From: Cycloclasticus sp.
GTDB lineage: Bacteria; Pseudomonadota; Gammaproteobacteria; Methylococcales; Cycloclasticaceae
Reading direction: 5' to 3'
Assembly: GCA_016764415.1 (NCBI GenBank)
Contig: JAESRY010000154.1
Span: 1-6,562 of the forward strand
DNA: 6,562 bases
The notes below the pieces were generated by a model. The model ran no database searches. It was not told where the DNA came from and was given only the letters and a program-made list of their open reading frames with translations. Positions 1 to 6,562 of the stretch are shown piece after piece (position 1 is the stretch's first letter; each line of letters starts with the position of its first letter). Made by a program: the position numbers and the translations under genes.

Positions 1-1
1 A

Positions 2-100
2 CACGATGTCTTCGAAAGGCAGGATGATGATATTTACTTAAAGCTGCCTTTACCCTTTACCATTGCAACCTTAGGCGGAGAAATTGAAGTGCCTACTTTG
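2..100 (+). other. DnaJ C-terminal-domain-II-like segment fused ahead of the zinc finger
   Basis: These 33 codons read like DnaJ domain II (H-x-x-[16 protein letters not shown]), which normally lies after the zinc finger. They instead run straight into the first zinc-finger cysteine (codon 107-109). The proper domain II of the same gene is at 434-532. The two segments are the same length (33 codons) and 17 of 33 residues are identical, but the DNA is clearly diverged, so this is not a recent tandem copy. The junction falls at the Val-Pro-Thr-Leu codons (89-100), a motif present at both the domain-I/zinc-finger border and in domain II. The likely explanations are recombination with another dnaJ or an assembly or amplification chimera at a contig end. 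The sequence alone cannot separate them. Confidence 0.75.
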
Positions 101-805
101 GTCTCTTGTGGGGAGTGTTTGGGCAAAGGCGCGAAAAAGGGCACCAGCCCCATCAACTGCACGACTTGCGGTGGCGCCGGCCAGATTCGAATGCAGCAGG
201 GATTCTTTTCGGTTCAGCAAACTTGTCCAACGTGTCGCGGTTCAGGTTCGGTTATTAAAGACCCTTGCGGTAAATGCCGAGGAACAGGTAAAACTAAAGA
301 TCAAAAAACACTGTCTGTTAAAATCCCCGCGGGGGTTGATACGGGTGATCGTATTCGTCTAGGTAGTGAAGGTGAAGCGGGTGATCATGGCGGACCTTCG
401 GGCGATTTATATGTTCAAATAAATGTGCGCGAGCATGCTATCTTTACACGTGATGGCGCTAATTTGTATTGCGACATGCCCATCAGTTTTGCAGCAGCAA
501 CGTTGGGTGGTGAGCTTGAAGTGCCTACCTTAACAGGTAAGGTTAAGCTTAAAATACCAACTGAAACACAAACGGGTAAACTATTTAGGTTAAGGGGTAA
601 AGGCGTTAAGCCAGTTAGAGGCGGCCCTGTTGGTGATTTGATGTGTCGAGTGAGTATCGAAACGCCGGTTAACTTAACCGCTGAGCAGAAAAAATTGATT
701 GAGCAGTTGGAAGTGTCGTTTAAAACAGGTGGAACGCGTCATAACCCACAAGAAAACTCATGGCTTGATGGTGTAAAAAGTTTTTTTGATAAAATGAAAT
801 CTTAA
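2..805 (+). CDS. dnaJ: Chaperone protein DnaJ, 5'-truncated by the window and with an abnormal first 33 codons
   Basis: DnaJ is the Hsp40 co-chaperone that delivers unfolded proteins to DnaK and stimulates its ATPase in the cytoplasm. The frame is open from base 2 and ends at TAA 803-805, giving 267 codons. A GTG at 89 is only an internal valine. The four zinc-binding CxxCxGxG repeats are complete at about 107-289 ([32 protein letters not shown]). They are followed by the typical [19 protein letters not shown] segment, C-terminal domain II ([36 protein letters not shown]) and the usual tail ([14 protein letters not shown]). The J domain and Gly/Phe linker are not in the window. From the zinc finger onward the match to E. 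coli-type DnaJ is excellent. The codons before it (2-100) do not resemble the domain-I sequence expected there; see the separate entry. dapB follows, separated by a MITE-like element. Confidence 0.93.
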   Translation, partial: HDVFERQDDDIYLKLPLPFTIATLGGEIEVPTLVSCGECLGKGAKKGTSPINCTTCGGAGQIRMQQGFFSVQQTCPTCRGSGSVIKDPCGKCRGTGKTKDQKTLSVKIPAGVDTGDRIRLGSEGEAGDHGGPSGDLYVQINVREHAIFTRDGANLYCDMPISFAAATLGGELEVPTLTGKVKLKIPTETQTGKLFRLRGKGVKPVRGGPVGDLMCRVSIETPVNLTAEQKKLIEQLEVSFKTGGTRHNPQENSWLDGVKSFFDKMKS

Positions 806-824
806 CTTGAGGCCTTTGCACGAG
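802..824 (+). repeat. Left terminal inverted repeat of the MITE-like element
   Basis: It pairs with 973-995 as an inverted repeat, 21 of 23 positions matching; the mismatches are at 806 and 812. The outer four bases (TTAA, 802-805) may belong to the target duplication rather than to the element. They contain the dnaJ stop codon TAA at 803-805. Confidence 0.75.
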
Positions 825-990
825 AGTCAGTTTTCGTGAGAGCCCCAACAGTAGGCGCTTTAGGCGAGGCAAAAAGAAGCGAAAAAGCGCAGTTTACAGA
901 GTGTAAATGAGCATTTTGAGCCTATTTTTCTAGTGCCCAGTGTGGGTAAACGCCGCTATCGCGGGAAATGGACTCGTGCAAAGGTCTCAA
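806..990. mobile_element. MITE-like non-autonomous element between dnaJ and dapB
   Basis: This 185-bp stretch has no credible ORF of its own. Its ends are inverted repeats: CCTTTGCACGAG at 813-824 is matched perfectly by its reverse complement at 973-984. The pairing extends outward through TTGAG (807-811 with 986-990), with one mismatch between the two blocks. A 5-bp direct repeat CTTAA lies immediately outside (801-805 and 991-995), as expected for a target-site duplication. The exact border is uncertain because TTAA is itself palindromic, so a 4-bp duplication with the element ending at 991 is also possible. The interior contains small dyads, such as TTTACA/TGTAAA at 893-898/902-907 and CCGC/GCGG at 953-956/961-964. 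The end sequence recalls IS5-like transposon ends, but that is from memory. Removing it would leave dnaJ about 42 nt upstream of dapB. Confidence 0.75.
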
Positions 991-995
991 CTTAA
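973..995 (-). repeat. Right terminal inverted repeat of the MITE-like element
   Basis: This is the reverse complement of the left end at 802-824 with 21 of 23 matches. The perfect 12-bp core is at 973-984. The outer CTTAA (991-995) duplicates 801-805. Confidence 0.75.
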
Positions 996-1022
996 GTCTA
1001 AGCAGCTGGACTCGAATAACGT

Positions 1023-1026
1023 GGAG
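1023..1026 (+). promoter_or_regulatory. Ribosome binding site that fixes the dapB start
   Basis: GGAG is 6 nt upstream of ATG 1033. The upstream in-frame GTG at 940 lies inside the MITE-like element and would add 31 residues not found in DapB proteins, so ATG 1033 is the start. Confidence 0.75.
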
Positions 1027-1032
1027 AAATTA

Positions 1033-1839
1033 ATGACTAATATAGCTATATCTGGCGCAAGTGGGCGCATGGGGCTGAACTTAATTAAGGCCTGTTCTCA
1101 AAATAAATCAGCAATATTGGGTTTAGCTATTGAGTGCGAAGGTGCTTCCACTATTGGTAAAGATGCAGGGCTTATTGCAGGCCTCGATTCGCAAGGCGTA
1201 TCAATTGTTTCGGATTATTCAGGGCAAATAGATAAGTTTGACGTGCTGGTTGATTTTACACGTCCTGATGCCTGCTTGGAGAAGTTGGCTTTTTGCGTAG
1301 AGAATAAGAAAGCGATGGTCATTGGAACGACTGGTTTTACTGATGAGCAAAAGAATAATATCTCAGCTGCTGCCCAATCCATTTCTATCGTTTTTGCACC
1401 CAATATGGGTATTGGGGTTAATGTTACACTTAAGTTGTTGGAGTTGGCCGCCAGAGCGATTGGTGAATCTGTTGATATAGAAGTTATCGAAGCACATCAT
1501 CGCCATAAAGTCGATGCTCCTTCGGGCACTGCGTTGAAGATGGGTGAAGTGGTTGCTGAAGCAATGAATAAGGATTTGAAAGACTGTGCTGTCTATGCTC
1601 GGGAAGGGATTACCGGTGAACGTGAAGAAGGTACGATAGGCTTCTCTACAATAAGAGGAGGCGATATTGTTGGCGAACATACAGTGATGTTTATTGATGA
1701 AGGTGAACGCATAGAAATAAGCCACAAAGCCACGAGCCGCATGACATTTTCGACAGGAGCCGTTAGAGCCGCTTGCTGGCTTGTGAATCAACCTGCTGGT
1801 TTGTACGATATGCAAGATGTTTTAGGTTTGAAAGGCTAA
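1033..1839 (+). CDS. dapB: 4-hydroxy-tetrahydrodipicolinate reductase DapB
   Basis: DapB reduces 4-hydroxy-tetrahydrodipicolinate to tetrahydrodipicolinate with NAD(P)H, a step in the cytoplasmic lysine and meso-diaminopimelate pathway. The product is 268 residues, close to the 273 of E. coli. The N-terminal Rossmann domain has the nucleotide motif GASGRMG at residues 8-14, then DFTRPD and VIGTTGF. The catalytic and substrate-binding segment [15 protein letters not shown] contains His155, Lys159 and the PSGT loop, matching His159 and Lys163 of the E. coli enzyme. The C-terminal half keeps [19 protein letters not shown], the [10 protein letters not shown] stretch and the GLYDMQDVL tail. The chosen ATG has a GGAG ribosome site, and its position matches the start of known DapB. 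The 5' region is disrupted by a MITE-like element, which may have altered how dnaJ and dapB are co-transcribed. Nothing in the coding sequence is abnormal. Confidence 0.97.
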   Translation: MTNIAISGASGRMGLNLIKACSQNKSAILGLAIECEGASTIGKDAGLIAGLDSQGVSIVSDYSGQIDKFDVLVDFTRPDACLEKLAFCVENKKAMVIGTTGFTDEQKNNISAAAQSISIVFAPNMGIGVNVTLKLLELAARAIGESVDIEVIEAHHRHKVDAPSGTALKMGEVVAEAMNKDLKDCAVYAREGITGEREEGTIGFSTIRGGDIVGEHTVMFIDEGERIEISHKATSRMTFSTGAVRAACWLVNQPAGLYDMQDVLGLKG

Positions 1840-1923
1840 CTGCCTCGTTGGTATTTTTCTGGTAGTATTAATCGCTAAGATGCTTGAACAGCACTTTGAT
1901 AAAAAATAATAATTGACCGTTTG

Positions 1924-1929
1924 AAGGAG
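1924..1929 (+). promoter_or_regulatory. Ribosome binding site deciding the oxidoreductase start
   Basis: A full AAGGAG lies 6 nt before ATG 1936, with a second GGAG at 1931-1934. An in-frame TTG at 1921 overlaps this ribosome site and has none of its own, so it is rejected as the start. Confidence 0.75.
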
Positions 1930-1935
1930 AGGAGC

Positions 1936-3333
1936 ATGGGAATATTTTGCAAAATAGCCGCAATGTTGGGTTTCGGGCCATCTGATAAAAATGAAGAGTC
2001 TATAGAAAAAGAACCGGCGGTAACGAATAATAGAACGGACGTTAAACAAACAAATACACCAACTAGTGGGAAACCAACTGTGTCATCGATAAAAAAATAC
2101 GTACTCATTGGTGCAGGCCCTGCATCTGTTAGAGCAGCAGAAACATTACAAAAAGCCGACCCTAAGTGCATCATTACCATGATAGGCCTTGAAAAAGAGT
2201 CACCTTATTCACGGATGGCGCTGCCTTATTACCTTAGTGGCATGATTGAAGATACGGGCACGCATTTAAGAAAAACGGATGGACACTTTGAGAGTTTGAA
2301 TATTGTACATATTCGTGCAAAAGTTGAGAAAATAAGCCCAGAACAGCACCAAGTTATTTTGGATAATGGCGATGTGTTTGAGTACGATAAATTAATGATT
2401 GCAACGGGTTCGCGTCCCGCAAATTGCCCATTCCCAGGTTCTGAAAATGCAGGCGTTGTAAATTGCTGGACGCTAGAAGATGGACGCGAGATTCTTGATA
2501 CGATTAAACCGGGTTCGAAAGTCGCTTTATTAGGCGCTGGTTTTGTGGCGTCTATTATTGTTGAAGCATTGCTTAAAAGAGGTGTTGATTTAACAGTAAT
2601 GCTTGGTCGTACGGGCTTTATGGTAAGTCGTATGATGGATAAAACAGCAGGCAAAATGATTCAATCTTGGTGTGAAGAGAAAGGCGTAACGATGATTCTG
2701 CCGAGTAGCATTAAATCAATTGAAGCCGGCCCAGCGTTGAAACGTGATGACGATAGTTTGACGGAATACGACTTAATTATTGTAGCGACAGGTGTTTACT
2801 CAAATATAGAATTCCTAGAAGGCAGTGGCATTGAAACTGATAATGGCATTCTTGTGGATGCAGGTCTTCATACAAACGTAGACGACATATATGCGGCGGG
2901 TGACGTTGCGCAGGGTCCGGATTTCTCAACGGGTGGGCAATCGGTGCATGCGATTCAACCAACGGCTGTTGATCATGGACGAATTGCAGCGACTAATATG
3001 ATGGGCGGTTCAGCACACTATAAAGGCAGTTTGAGTATGAACGTGCTTGATACAGCAGGTCTAGTGTCAACTTCATTTGGTAGTTGGGGTGGCGTTGAAG
3101 GTGGTGAAACGGCGACCTTGGTTGATAAAGAAAATTATAAGTACGTTCGTTTAAACTTTAAAGATGACTTGTTAGTAGGTGCTATTACATTAGGGCGTAC
3201 AGATTATATCGGTGTGATGCGTGGTTTAATTCAATCTGAAGTACCTTTGGGTGGCTGGAAAGCAAAATTGATGGAAGACCCAACGCAGCTAATGAATGCC
3301 TATTTAGCACAATCGTTGGATATTGCTAGGTAA
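1936..3333 (+). CDS. FAD-dependent NAD(P)H oxidoreductase (disulfide-reductase fold), substrate unknown
   Basis: This 465-residue protein has the two-dinucleotide-domain flavoprotein fold of the pyridine nucleotide-disulfide reductase superfamily, which includes NirB N-terminal-like, rubredoxin-reductase-like and NADH-oxidase-like enzymes. Residues 1-14 are short and fairly hydrophobic (MGIFCKIAAMLGFG). Residues 15-52 are a polar, probably disordered linker rich in Glu, Lys, Thr and Asn. The FAD motif GAGPAS is at 59-64, SRMALPYYLSG at 92-102 and ATGSRP at 156-161. The NAD(P) motif GAGFVA is at 200-205 and the second FAD motif AAGDVA at 320-325. The usual small C-terminal domain follows (SLSMNVLDTAGLVS). 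Where CoA-disulfide reductases and NADH oxidases carry a redox cysteine before LPY, this protein has alanine (95), so thiol redox at that site is unlikely. The Ala ending the second motif and the lack of an acidic residue after the next strand hint at NADPH use. It lies 96 nt after dapB and upstream of carA, with no obvious pathway link to either. Confidence 0.85.
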   Translation: MGIFCKIAAMLGFGPSDKNEESIEKEPAVTNNRTDVKQTNTPTSGKPTVSSIKKYVLIGAGPASVRAAETLQKADPKCIITMIGLEKESPYSRMALPYYLSGMIEDTGTHLRKTDGHFESLNIVHIRAKVEKISPEQHQVILDNGDVFEYDKLMIATGSRPANCPFPGSENAGVVNCWTLEDGREILDTIKPGSKVALLGAGFVASIIVEALLKRGVDLTVMLGRTGFMVSRMMDKTAGKMIQSWCEEKGVTMILPSSIKSIEAGPALKRDDDSLTEYDLIIVATGVYSNIEFLEGSGIETDNGILVDAGLHTNVDDIYAAGDVAQGPDFSTGGQSVHAIQPTAVDHGRIAATNMMGGSAHYKGSLSMNVLDTAGLVSTSFGSWGGVEGGETATLVDKENYKYVRLNFKDDLLVGAITLGRTDYIGVMRGLIQSEVPLGGWKAKLMEDPTQLMNAYLAQSLDIAR

Positions 3334-3343
3334 GGTTGAAAAT

Positions 3344-3376
3344 ATGACCGTGTTGGAATGGACAATGAGGTACTAA
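3344..3376 (+). CDS. Possible 10-codon leader peptide upstream of carA
   Basis: ATG 3344 starts a short frame encoding MTVLEWTMRY and stops at TAA 3374-3376. It is preceded by AAGG at 3332-3335 with 8 nt spacing; that AAGG overlaps the stop codon of the oxidoreductase gene. Its position ahead of a strong hairpin resembles an attenuation leader. The ribosome site is modest and a 10-codon ORF can occur by chance, so translation is only a guess. Confidence 0.25.
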   Translation: MTVLEWTMRY

Positions 3377-3411
3377 ATCCAGTAAAATTCACAGTCATAC
3401 ATATTAACAAT

Positions 3412-3448
3412 CAAAACGGGTAGACCAGCAAAGGTTCTTCCCGTTTTG
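3412..3448 (+). terminator. Terminator or attenuator hairpin in the carA leader
   Basis: CAAAACGGG (3412-3420) and CCCGTTTTG (3440-3448) form a perfect 9-bp stem. The stem can be prolonged inside, after a T/T mismatch, by AGA/TCT and CC/GG around a bulged T, closing on the loop AGCAAA. The 3' arm ends in TTTT, like a short intrinsic terminator with a matching A-tract on the other side. Only 21 nt separate it from the carA start codon, and these are mostly occupied by the ribosome site. No promoter fits downstream, so carAB transcripts must read through it. That favours an attenuator or leaky terminator over an absolute stop for the oxidoreductase transcript. Confidence 0.55.
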
Positions 3449-3456
3449 CATATCTA

Positions 3457-3465
3457 AAGGTGGTG
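3457..3465 (+). promoter_or_regulatory. Strong ribosome binding site supporting the TTG start of carA
   Basis: AAGGTGGTG differs from the ideal AAGGAGGTG at one base and ends 4 nt before TTG 3470. Its strength offsets the weak initiation codon. No ATG or GTG near it would preserve the conserved CarA N-terminus. Confidence 0.7.
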
Positions 3466-3469
3466 TAAT

Positions 3470-4606
3470 TTGTCTGACATAGCGATACTGGTGCTCGAAG
3501 ACGGTAGTGTTTTTCGCGGCCAATCTATTGGCGTTCAAGGCCTTACAACAGGCGAAGTTGTTTTTAATACGTCGATGACGGGTTATCAAGAAATCCTCAC
3601 AGATCCCTCGTATTCACATCAAATAGTAACGTTGACATACCCGCATATTGGTAATGTTGGGGTTAATGTAGAAGATGAAGAGTCGAGTGAAGTTCATGTG
3701 CGTGGCTTAGTTATTCGCGATTTGCCTTTAACGCACAGTAATTGGCGTTCTGAAGAATCATTATCGGACTATTTAGTAAGAAACAACATTGTTGCAATTG
3801 CAGATATCGATACACGCAAATTAACCAGAATTTTGCGTGAAAAAGGTGCTCAGCGAGGGTGCATTATGGCAGGCCCAGATGTTGATGAGGTACTGGCGTT
3901 AGAATCAGCTAAAGAAGCTGCTTCGCTTAAAGGGTTGGATTTAGCTCAAGTTGTAACGTCGCAAAAGGCTTATGACTGGACAGACTCTGTTTGGCAGCTA
4001 GACCCGGATAATGCACCAGCAAGAAAGCCGTCAAGCTTTAAAGTGGTCGCTTATGATTTTGGGGTAAAAAGAAACATATTGCGCTTGCTTGTAGAGTCAG
4101 GTTGCGACGTACATGTTGTGCCTGCAAAAACGTCTGCCGCTGATGTATTAGCGATGTCGCCAGATGGCGTATTTTTATCCAATGGCCCCGGCGACCCAGA
4201 ACCTTGTGATTACGCTATTGAGGCGATCAAAACGATTTTAGAAAACAAAGTGCCTACGTTTGGTATTTGTTTGGGGCATCAGTTGTTGGCGTTGGCCAGT
4301 GGCGCATCAACGACTAAAATGAAGTTTGGGCACCACGGTGCTAATCACCCTGTCCAAGATTTAGAAACAAAGCGAGTGATGATTACAAGCCAAAACCATG
4401 GTTTTGCTGTGGATGCAGATTCATTGCCGGCTAATTTGAAATCGACGCATATTTCTTTGTTTGACAAAAGTTTGCAAGGTATAGAGCGTACTGATTGCCC
4501 GGCGTTTGGTTTTCAAGGCCACCCAGAAGCAAGTCCTGGTCCACAAGATATTGTTTACTTGTTCGAACGTTTCACCGCGATGATGCAATCGCATAAAAAT
4601 TCATAA
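3470..4606 (+). CDS. carA: Carbamoyl-phosphate synthetase small subunit (glutaminase) CarA
   Basis: CarA hydrolyses glutamine and channels ammonia to CarB for carbamoyl-phosphate synthesis, the common precursor of arginine and pyrimidines. The product is 378 residues against 382 in E. coli. The N-terminal CPSase domain has [33 protein letters not shown] and [12 protein letters not shown]. The C-terminal class I glutamine amidotransferase domain starts around [14 protein letters not shown] and has [10 protein letters not shown]. The nucleophile is Cys267 in GICLGHQ, and the catalytic pair is His351 and Glu353 in [11 protein letters not shown], matching Cys269, His353 and Glu355 of E. coli. The TTG start is supported by a near-consensus ribosome site and by alignment of the first residues ([11 protein letters not shown]) with other CarA proteins. 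carB begins 8 nt after the stop, so the two are almost certainly one operon. Regulation may involve the leader hairpin just upstream; I could not find a convincing ArgR box. Confidence 0.98.
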   Translation: MSDIAILVLEDGSVFRGQSIGVQGLTTGEVVFNTSMTGYQEILTDPSYSHQIVTLTYPHIGNVGVNVEDEESSEVHVRGLVIRDLPLTHSNWRSEESLSDYLVRNNIVAIADIDTRKLTRILREKGAQRGCIMAGPDVDEVLALESAKEAASLKGLDLAQVVTSQKAYDWTDSVWQLDPDNAPARKPSSFKVVAYDFGVKRNILRLLVESGCDVHVVPAKTSAADVLAMSPDGVFLSNGPGDPEPCDYAIEAIKTILENKVPTFGICLGHQLLALASGASTTKMKFGHHGANHPVQDLETKRVMITSQNHGFAVDADSLPANLKSTHISLFDKSLQGIERTDCPAFGFQGHPEASPGPQDIVYLFERFTAMMQSHKNS

Positions 4607-4614
4607 AGAGAGTT

Positions 4615-6562
4615 ATGCCAAAAAGAACCGACATAAAATCAGTTTTACTTTTAGGCGCAGGGCCTATCGTTATTGGTCAAGCCTGTGAGTTCGATTATTC
4701 AGGAACACAAGCGTGTAAAGCGTTAAGAGAAGAAGGTTACCGTGTTATTTTGGTAAATTCTAATCCGGCAACGATTATGACGGATCCAGAAACAGCCGAT
4801 GCCATTTACATTGAACCGATTGATTGGCAAACCGTTGAAAAAATTATCGAGAAAGAAAAGCCGGATGTGTTGTTGCCAACAATGGGCGGTCAAACGGCAC
4901 TTAATTGTGCGTTAGATCTTGATCGTCATGGTGTTCTTGCTAAGCACAATGTTGAAATGATTGGTGCGTCTAAAGAAGCGATTGATAAAGCGGAAGACCG
5001 AGCTTTGTTTAAAGAAGCAATGACCAGAATTGGTTTATCAACACCGCGTTCTTTTCTTGCTCATAACATGGAAGAGGCATTTGTCGCACTAGATGATATT
5101 GGCTTTCCAACGATTATTCGTCCATCATTTACGATGGGTGGCAGTGGCGGTGGTATTTCGTATAACCGTGAAGAATTTATTGAAATTTGTGAGCGTGGTC
5201 TAGATCTTTCACCAACCAATGAACTGTTGATTGAAGAGTCCGTATTGGGCTGGAAAGAGTACGAAATGGAAGTGGTTCGTGACCACAAAGATAATTGCAT
5301 TATTATCTGTTCAATTGAAAACTTTGACCCAATGGGCGTTCATACCGGTGACTCGATTACTGTGGCTCCAGCACAAACGTTGACGGATAAAGAGTATCAA
5401 ATTATGCGGAATGCATCGATTGATGTGTTGCGTGAGATTGGTGTTGATACGGGCGGTTCAAACGTTCAATTTGCGATTAACCCAGAAAATGGCGCGATGA
5501 TTGTTATTGAGATGAACCCGCGTGTGTCGCGTTCGTCTGCATTAGCATCAAAAGCGACCGGTTTCCCAATTGCCAAAGTGGCCGCTAAATTAGCAATTGG
5601 CTATACACTCGATGAACTCAGTAATGAAATTACAGGCGGTGCAACACCTGCATCGTTCGAGCCTTCAATAGATTACGTGGTTACTAAAATCCCGCGTTTT
5701 ACCTTTGAAAAATTCCCAACGGCAGATGATCGCTTAACAACGCAGATGAAGTCTGTTGGCGAAGTAATGGCAGTAGGTCGTACGTTCCAAGAGTCCTTGC
5801 AGAAGGCTCTACGTGGATTAGAAACAGGTATGACGGGCTTGGACCCAATTGTTGATCTTGAAGAAGAGGGTGTCGATGCAGTTTTACGCCACGAAATTCA
5901 ACAACCGGGTGCCGATCGTATTTGGTATCTAGCGGATGCCTTTAGAAAAGGCTTTGGTTTAGAAAGTATTTATGAACAAACAAAGATTGACCGTTGGTTC
6001 TTGGTTCAAATTGAAGACTTGCTAAAAGAAGAAGCAGCATTAACGGGTAAAGATTTAGCGTCTGTTGATAGTAAAGCCATGTACGGTCTAAAGCGCAAAG
6101 GCTTTTCAGATGCGCGTTTAGCTACGTTACTAAATACCAAAGAAAGCGCGGTAAGAACTGCTCGTCACGCAATGGATATACGTCCAGTCTATAAGCGTAT
6201 TGACTCTTGCGCAGGTGAGTTCTCTTCATCGACTGCTTATATGTATTCTACGTACGAAGAAGAGTGCGAATCTCAACCGACAGACCGTGAAAAAATTATG
6301 GTGTTAGGTGGCGGTCCCAACAGGATTGGCCAAGGTATTGAGTTTGATTATTGTTGTGTTCATGCCGTACTCGCAATGCGTGAAGACGGTTACGAAACGA
6401 TTATGATTAACTGTAACCCTGAAACGGTATCGACCGATTTTGATACCTCTGATCGTTTGTATTTCGAATCATTAACACTTGAAGACGTACTTGAAGTGGT
6501 TTATATCGAAAAGCCAAAAGGCGTTATTGTTCAGTACGGTGGGCAAACACCGTTAAAGCTTG
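4615..6562 (+). CDS. carB: Carbamoyl-phosphate synthetase large subunit CarB, N-terminal 649 codons (3' end beyond window)
   Basis: CarB makes carbamoyl phosphate from bicarbonate, ammonia delivered by CarA and two ATP. The frame opens at ATG 4615 ([20 protein letters not shown]), 8 nt after carA, with a weak AG-rich ribosome site (AAAGAGAG, 4605-4612) suggesting translational coupling. It stays open to the window end without a stop, covering about 649 of the roughly 1073 residues of E. coli CarB. Visible parts are the carboxy-phosphate ATP-grasp half ([24 protein letters not shown], Arg169 in [23 protein letters not shown] with Glu299 and Asn301) and the oligomerization region ([23 protein letters not shown]). 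The start of the carbamoyl-phosphate half follows ([35 protein letters not shown]). Residue numbering agrees with E. coli through the first half, with no frameshift. The rest of the second ATP-grasp domain and the UMP/ornithine allosteric domain lie outside the window. Confidence 0.98.
   Translation, partial: MPKRTDIKSVLLLGAGPIVIGQACEFDYSGTQACKALREEGYRVILVNSNPATIMTDPETADAIYIEPIDWQTVEKIIEKEKPDVLLPTMGGQTALNCALDLDRHGVLAKHNVEMIGASKEAIDKAEDRALFKEAMTRIGLSTPRSFLAHNMEEAFVALDDIGFPTIIRPSFTMGGSGGGISYNREEFIEICERGLDLSPTNELLIEESVLGWKEYEMEVVRDHKDNCIIICSIENFDPMGVHTGDSITVAPAQTLTDKEYQIMRNASIDVLREIGVDTGGSNVQFAINPENGAMIVIEMNPRVSRSSALASKATGFPIAKVAAKLAIGYTLDELSNEITGGATPASFEPSIDYVVTKIPRFTFEKFPTADDRLTTQMKSVGEVMAVGRTFQESLQKALRGLETGMTGLDPIVDLEEEGVDAVLRHEIQQPGADRIWYLADAFRKGFGLESIYEQTKIDRWFLVQIEDLLKEEAALTGKDLASVDSKAMYGLKRKGFSDARLATLLNTKESAVRTARHAMDIRPVYKRIDSCAGEFSSSTAYMYSTYEEECESQPTDREKIMVLGGGPNRIGQGIEFDYCCVHAVLAMREDGYETIMINCNPETVSTDFDTSDRLYFESLTLEDVLEVVYIEKPKGVIVQYGGQTPLKL

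Noticed and set aside
89..91. GTG at 89 as the start of a short DnaJ-like protein
   Set aside because: The frame is open upstream to the window edge, no ribosome site precedes it, and the codon is the valine of the conserved VPTL motif.
1884..1910. Promoter for the oxidoreductase: TTGAAC (1884-1889) and AATAAT (1905-1910)
   Set aside because: The boxes are reasonable, but the 15-bp spacer is short and the region is A/T-rich, so a chance match is likely. It is possible but not supported enough to list as a feature.
1363..2180. Antisense open frames of 75-150 codons opposite dapB and the oxidoreductase
   Set aside because: They lie wholly or mostly opposite well-supported genes, have no recognisable domains, and look like composition shadows.
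3336..3411. Promoter or ArgR operator upstream of carA (TTGAAA at 3336-3341; ATTCAC near 3387)
   Set aside because: The best -10 candidates are poor or wrongly spaced, and only one half of an ARG box-like sequence is seen without its palindromic partner.
4607..4614. Terminator or regulatory element between carA and carB
   Set aside because: The gap is only 8 nt and holds nothing but a weak ribosome site; the genes are simply adjacent in one operon.
5061..5300. Antisense 79-codon frame inside carB
   Set aside because: It is opposite strongly conserved CarB coding sequence and shows no protein family features.

Overview
The window is a 6.6 kb piece of a Gammaproteobacterium-type chromosome of moderate G+C. 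Every gene is on the + strand: dnaJ (5' end cut by the window), dapB, a FAD/NAD(P)H oxidoreductase, carA and carB (3' end cut). The DnaJ, DapB, CarA and CarB products track the E. coli proteins closely, as recalled, and dnaJ-dapB-carA-carB is a familiar order in Pseudomonas-like Gammaproteobacteria. No phage, CRISPR, rRNA or tRNA signature was seen.

Layout. 2-805: DnaJ zinc-finger and C-terminal domains. The first 99 nt encode a second, diverged copy of a C-terminal-domain-II segment, placed directly before the zinc finger where it does not belong. 806-990: a small non-coding element with about 23-bp inverted ends flanked by a 5-bp direct repeat, which looks like a MITE. It begins immediately after the dnaJ stop codon. 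1033-1839: DapB (lysine/diaminopimelate synthesis). An in-frame GTG at 940 lies inside the element and is not the true start. 1936-3333: a flavoprotein disulfide-reductase-fold oxidoreductase with a polar N-terminal tail, sitting between dapB and carA. 3334-3469: the carA leader, with a possible 10-codon ORF and a strong hairpin just upstream of the carA ribosome site. 3470-4606: CarA, with a TTG start. 4615-6562: the first 649 codons of CarB.

How the genes work together. CarA and CarB form the glutamine-hydrolysing carbamoyl-phosphate synthetase that feeds arginine and pyrimidine synthesis. DapB supplies diaminopimelate for peptidoglycan and lysine. DnaJ is the Hsp70 co-chaperone. The oxidoreductase has no clear link to these pathways and its substrate is unknown.

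Most of the window is ordinary housekeeping sequence, and I see no undescribed multi-gene system. The points worth a second look are the chimeric start of dnaJ, the MITE at the dnaJ stop codon, the unusual oxidoreductase, and the possible attenuator ahead of carAB.
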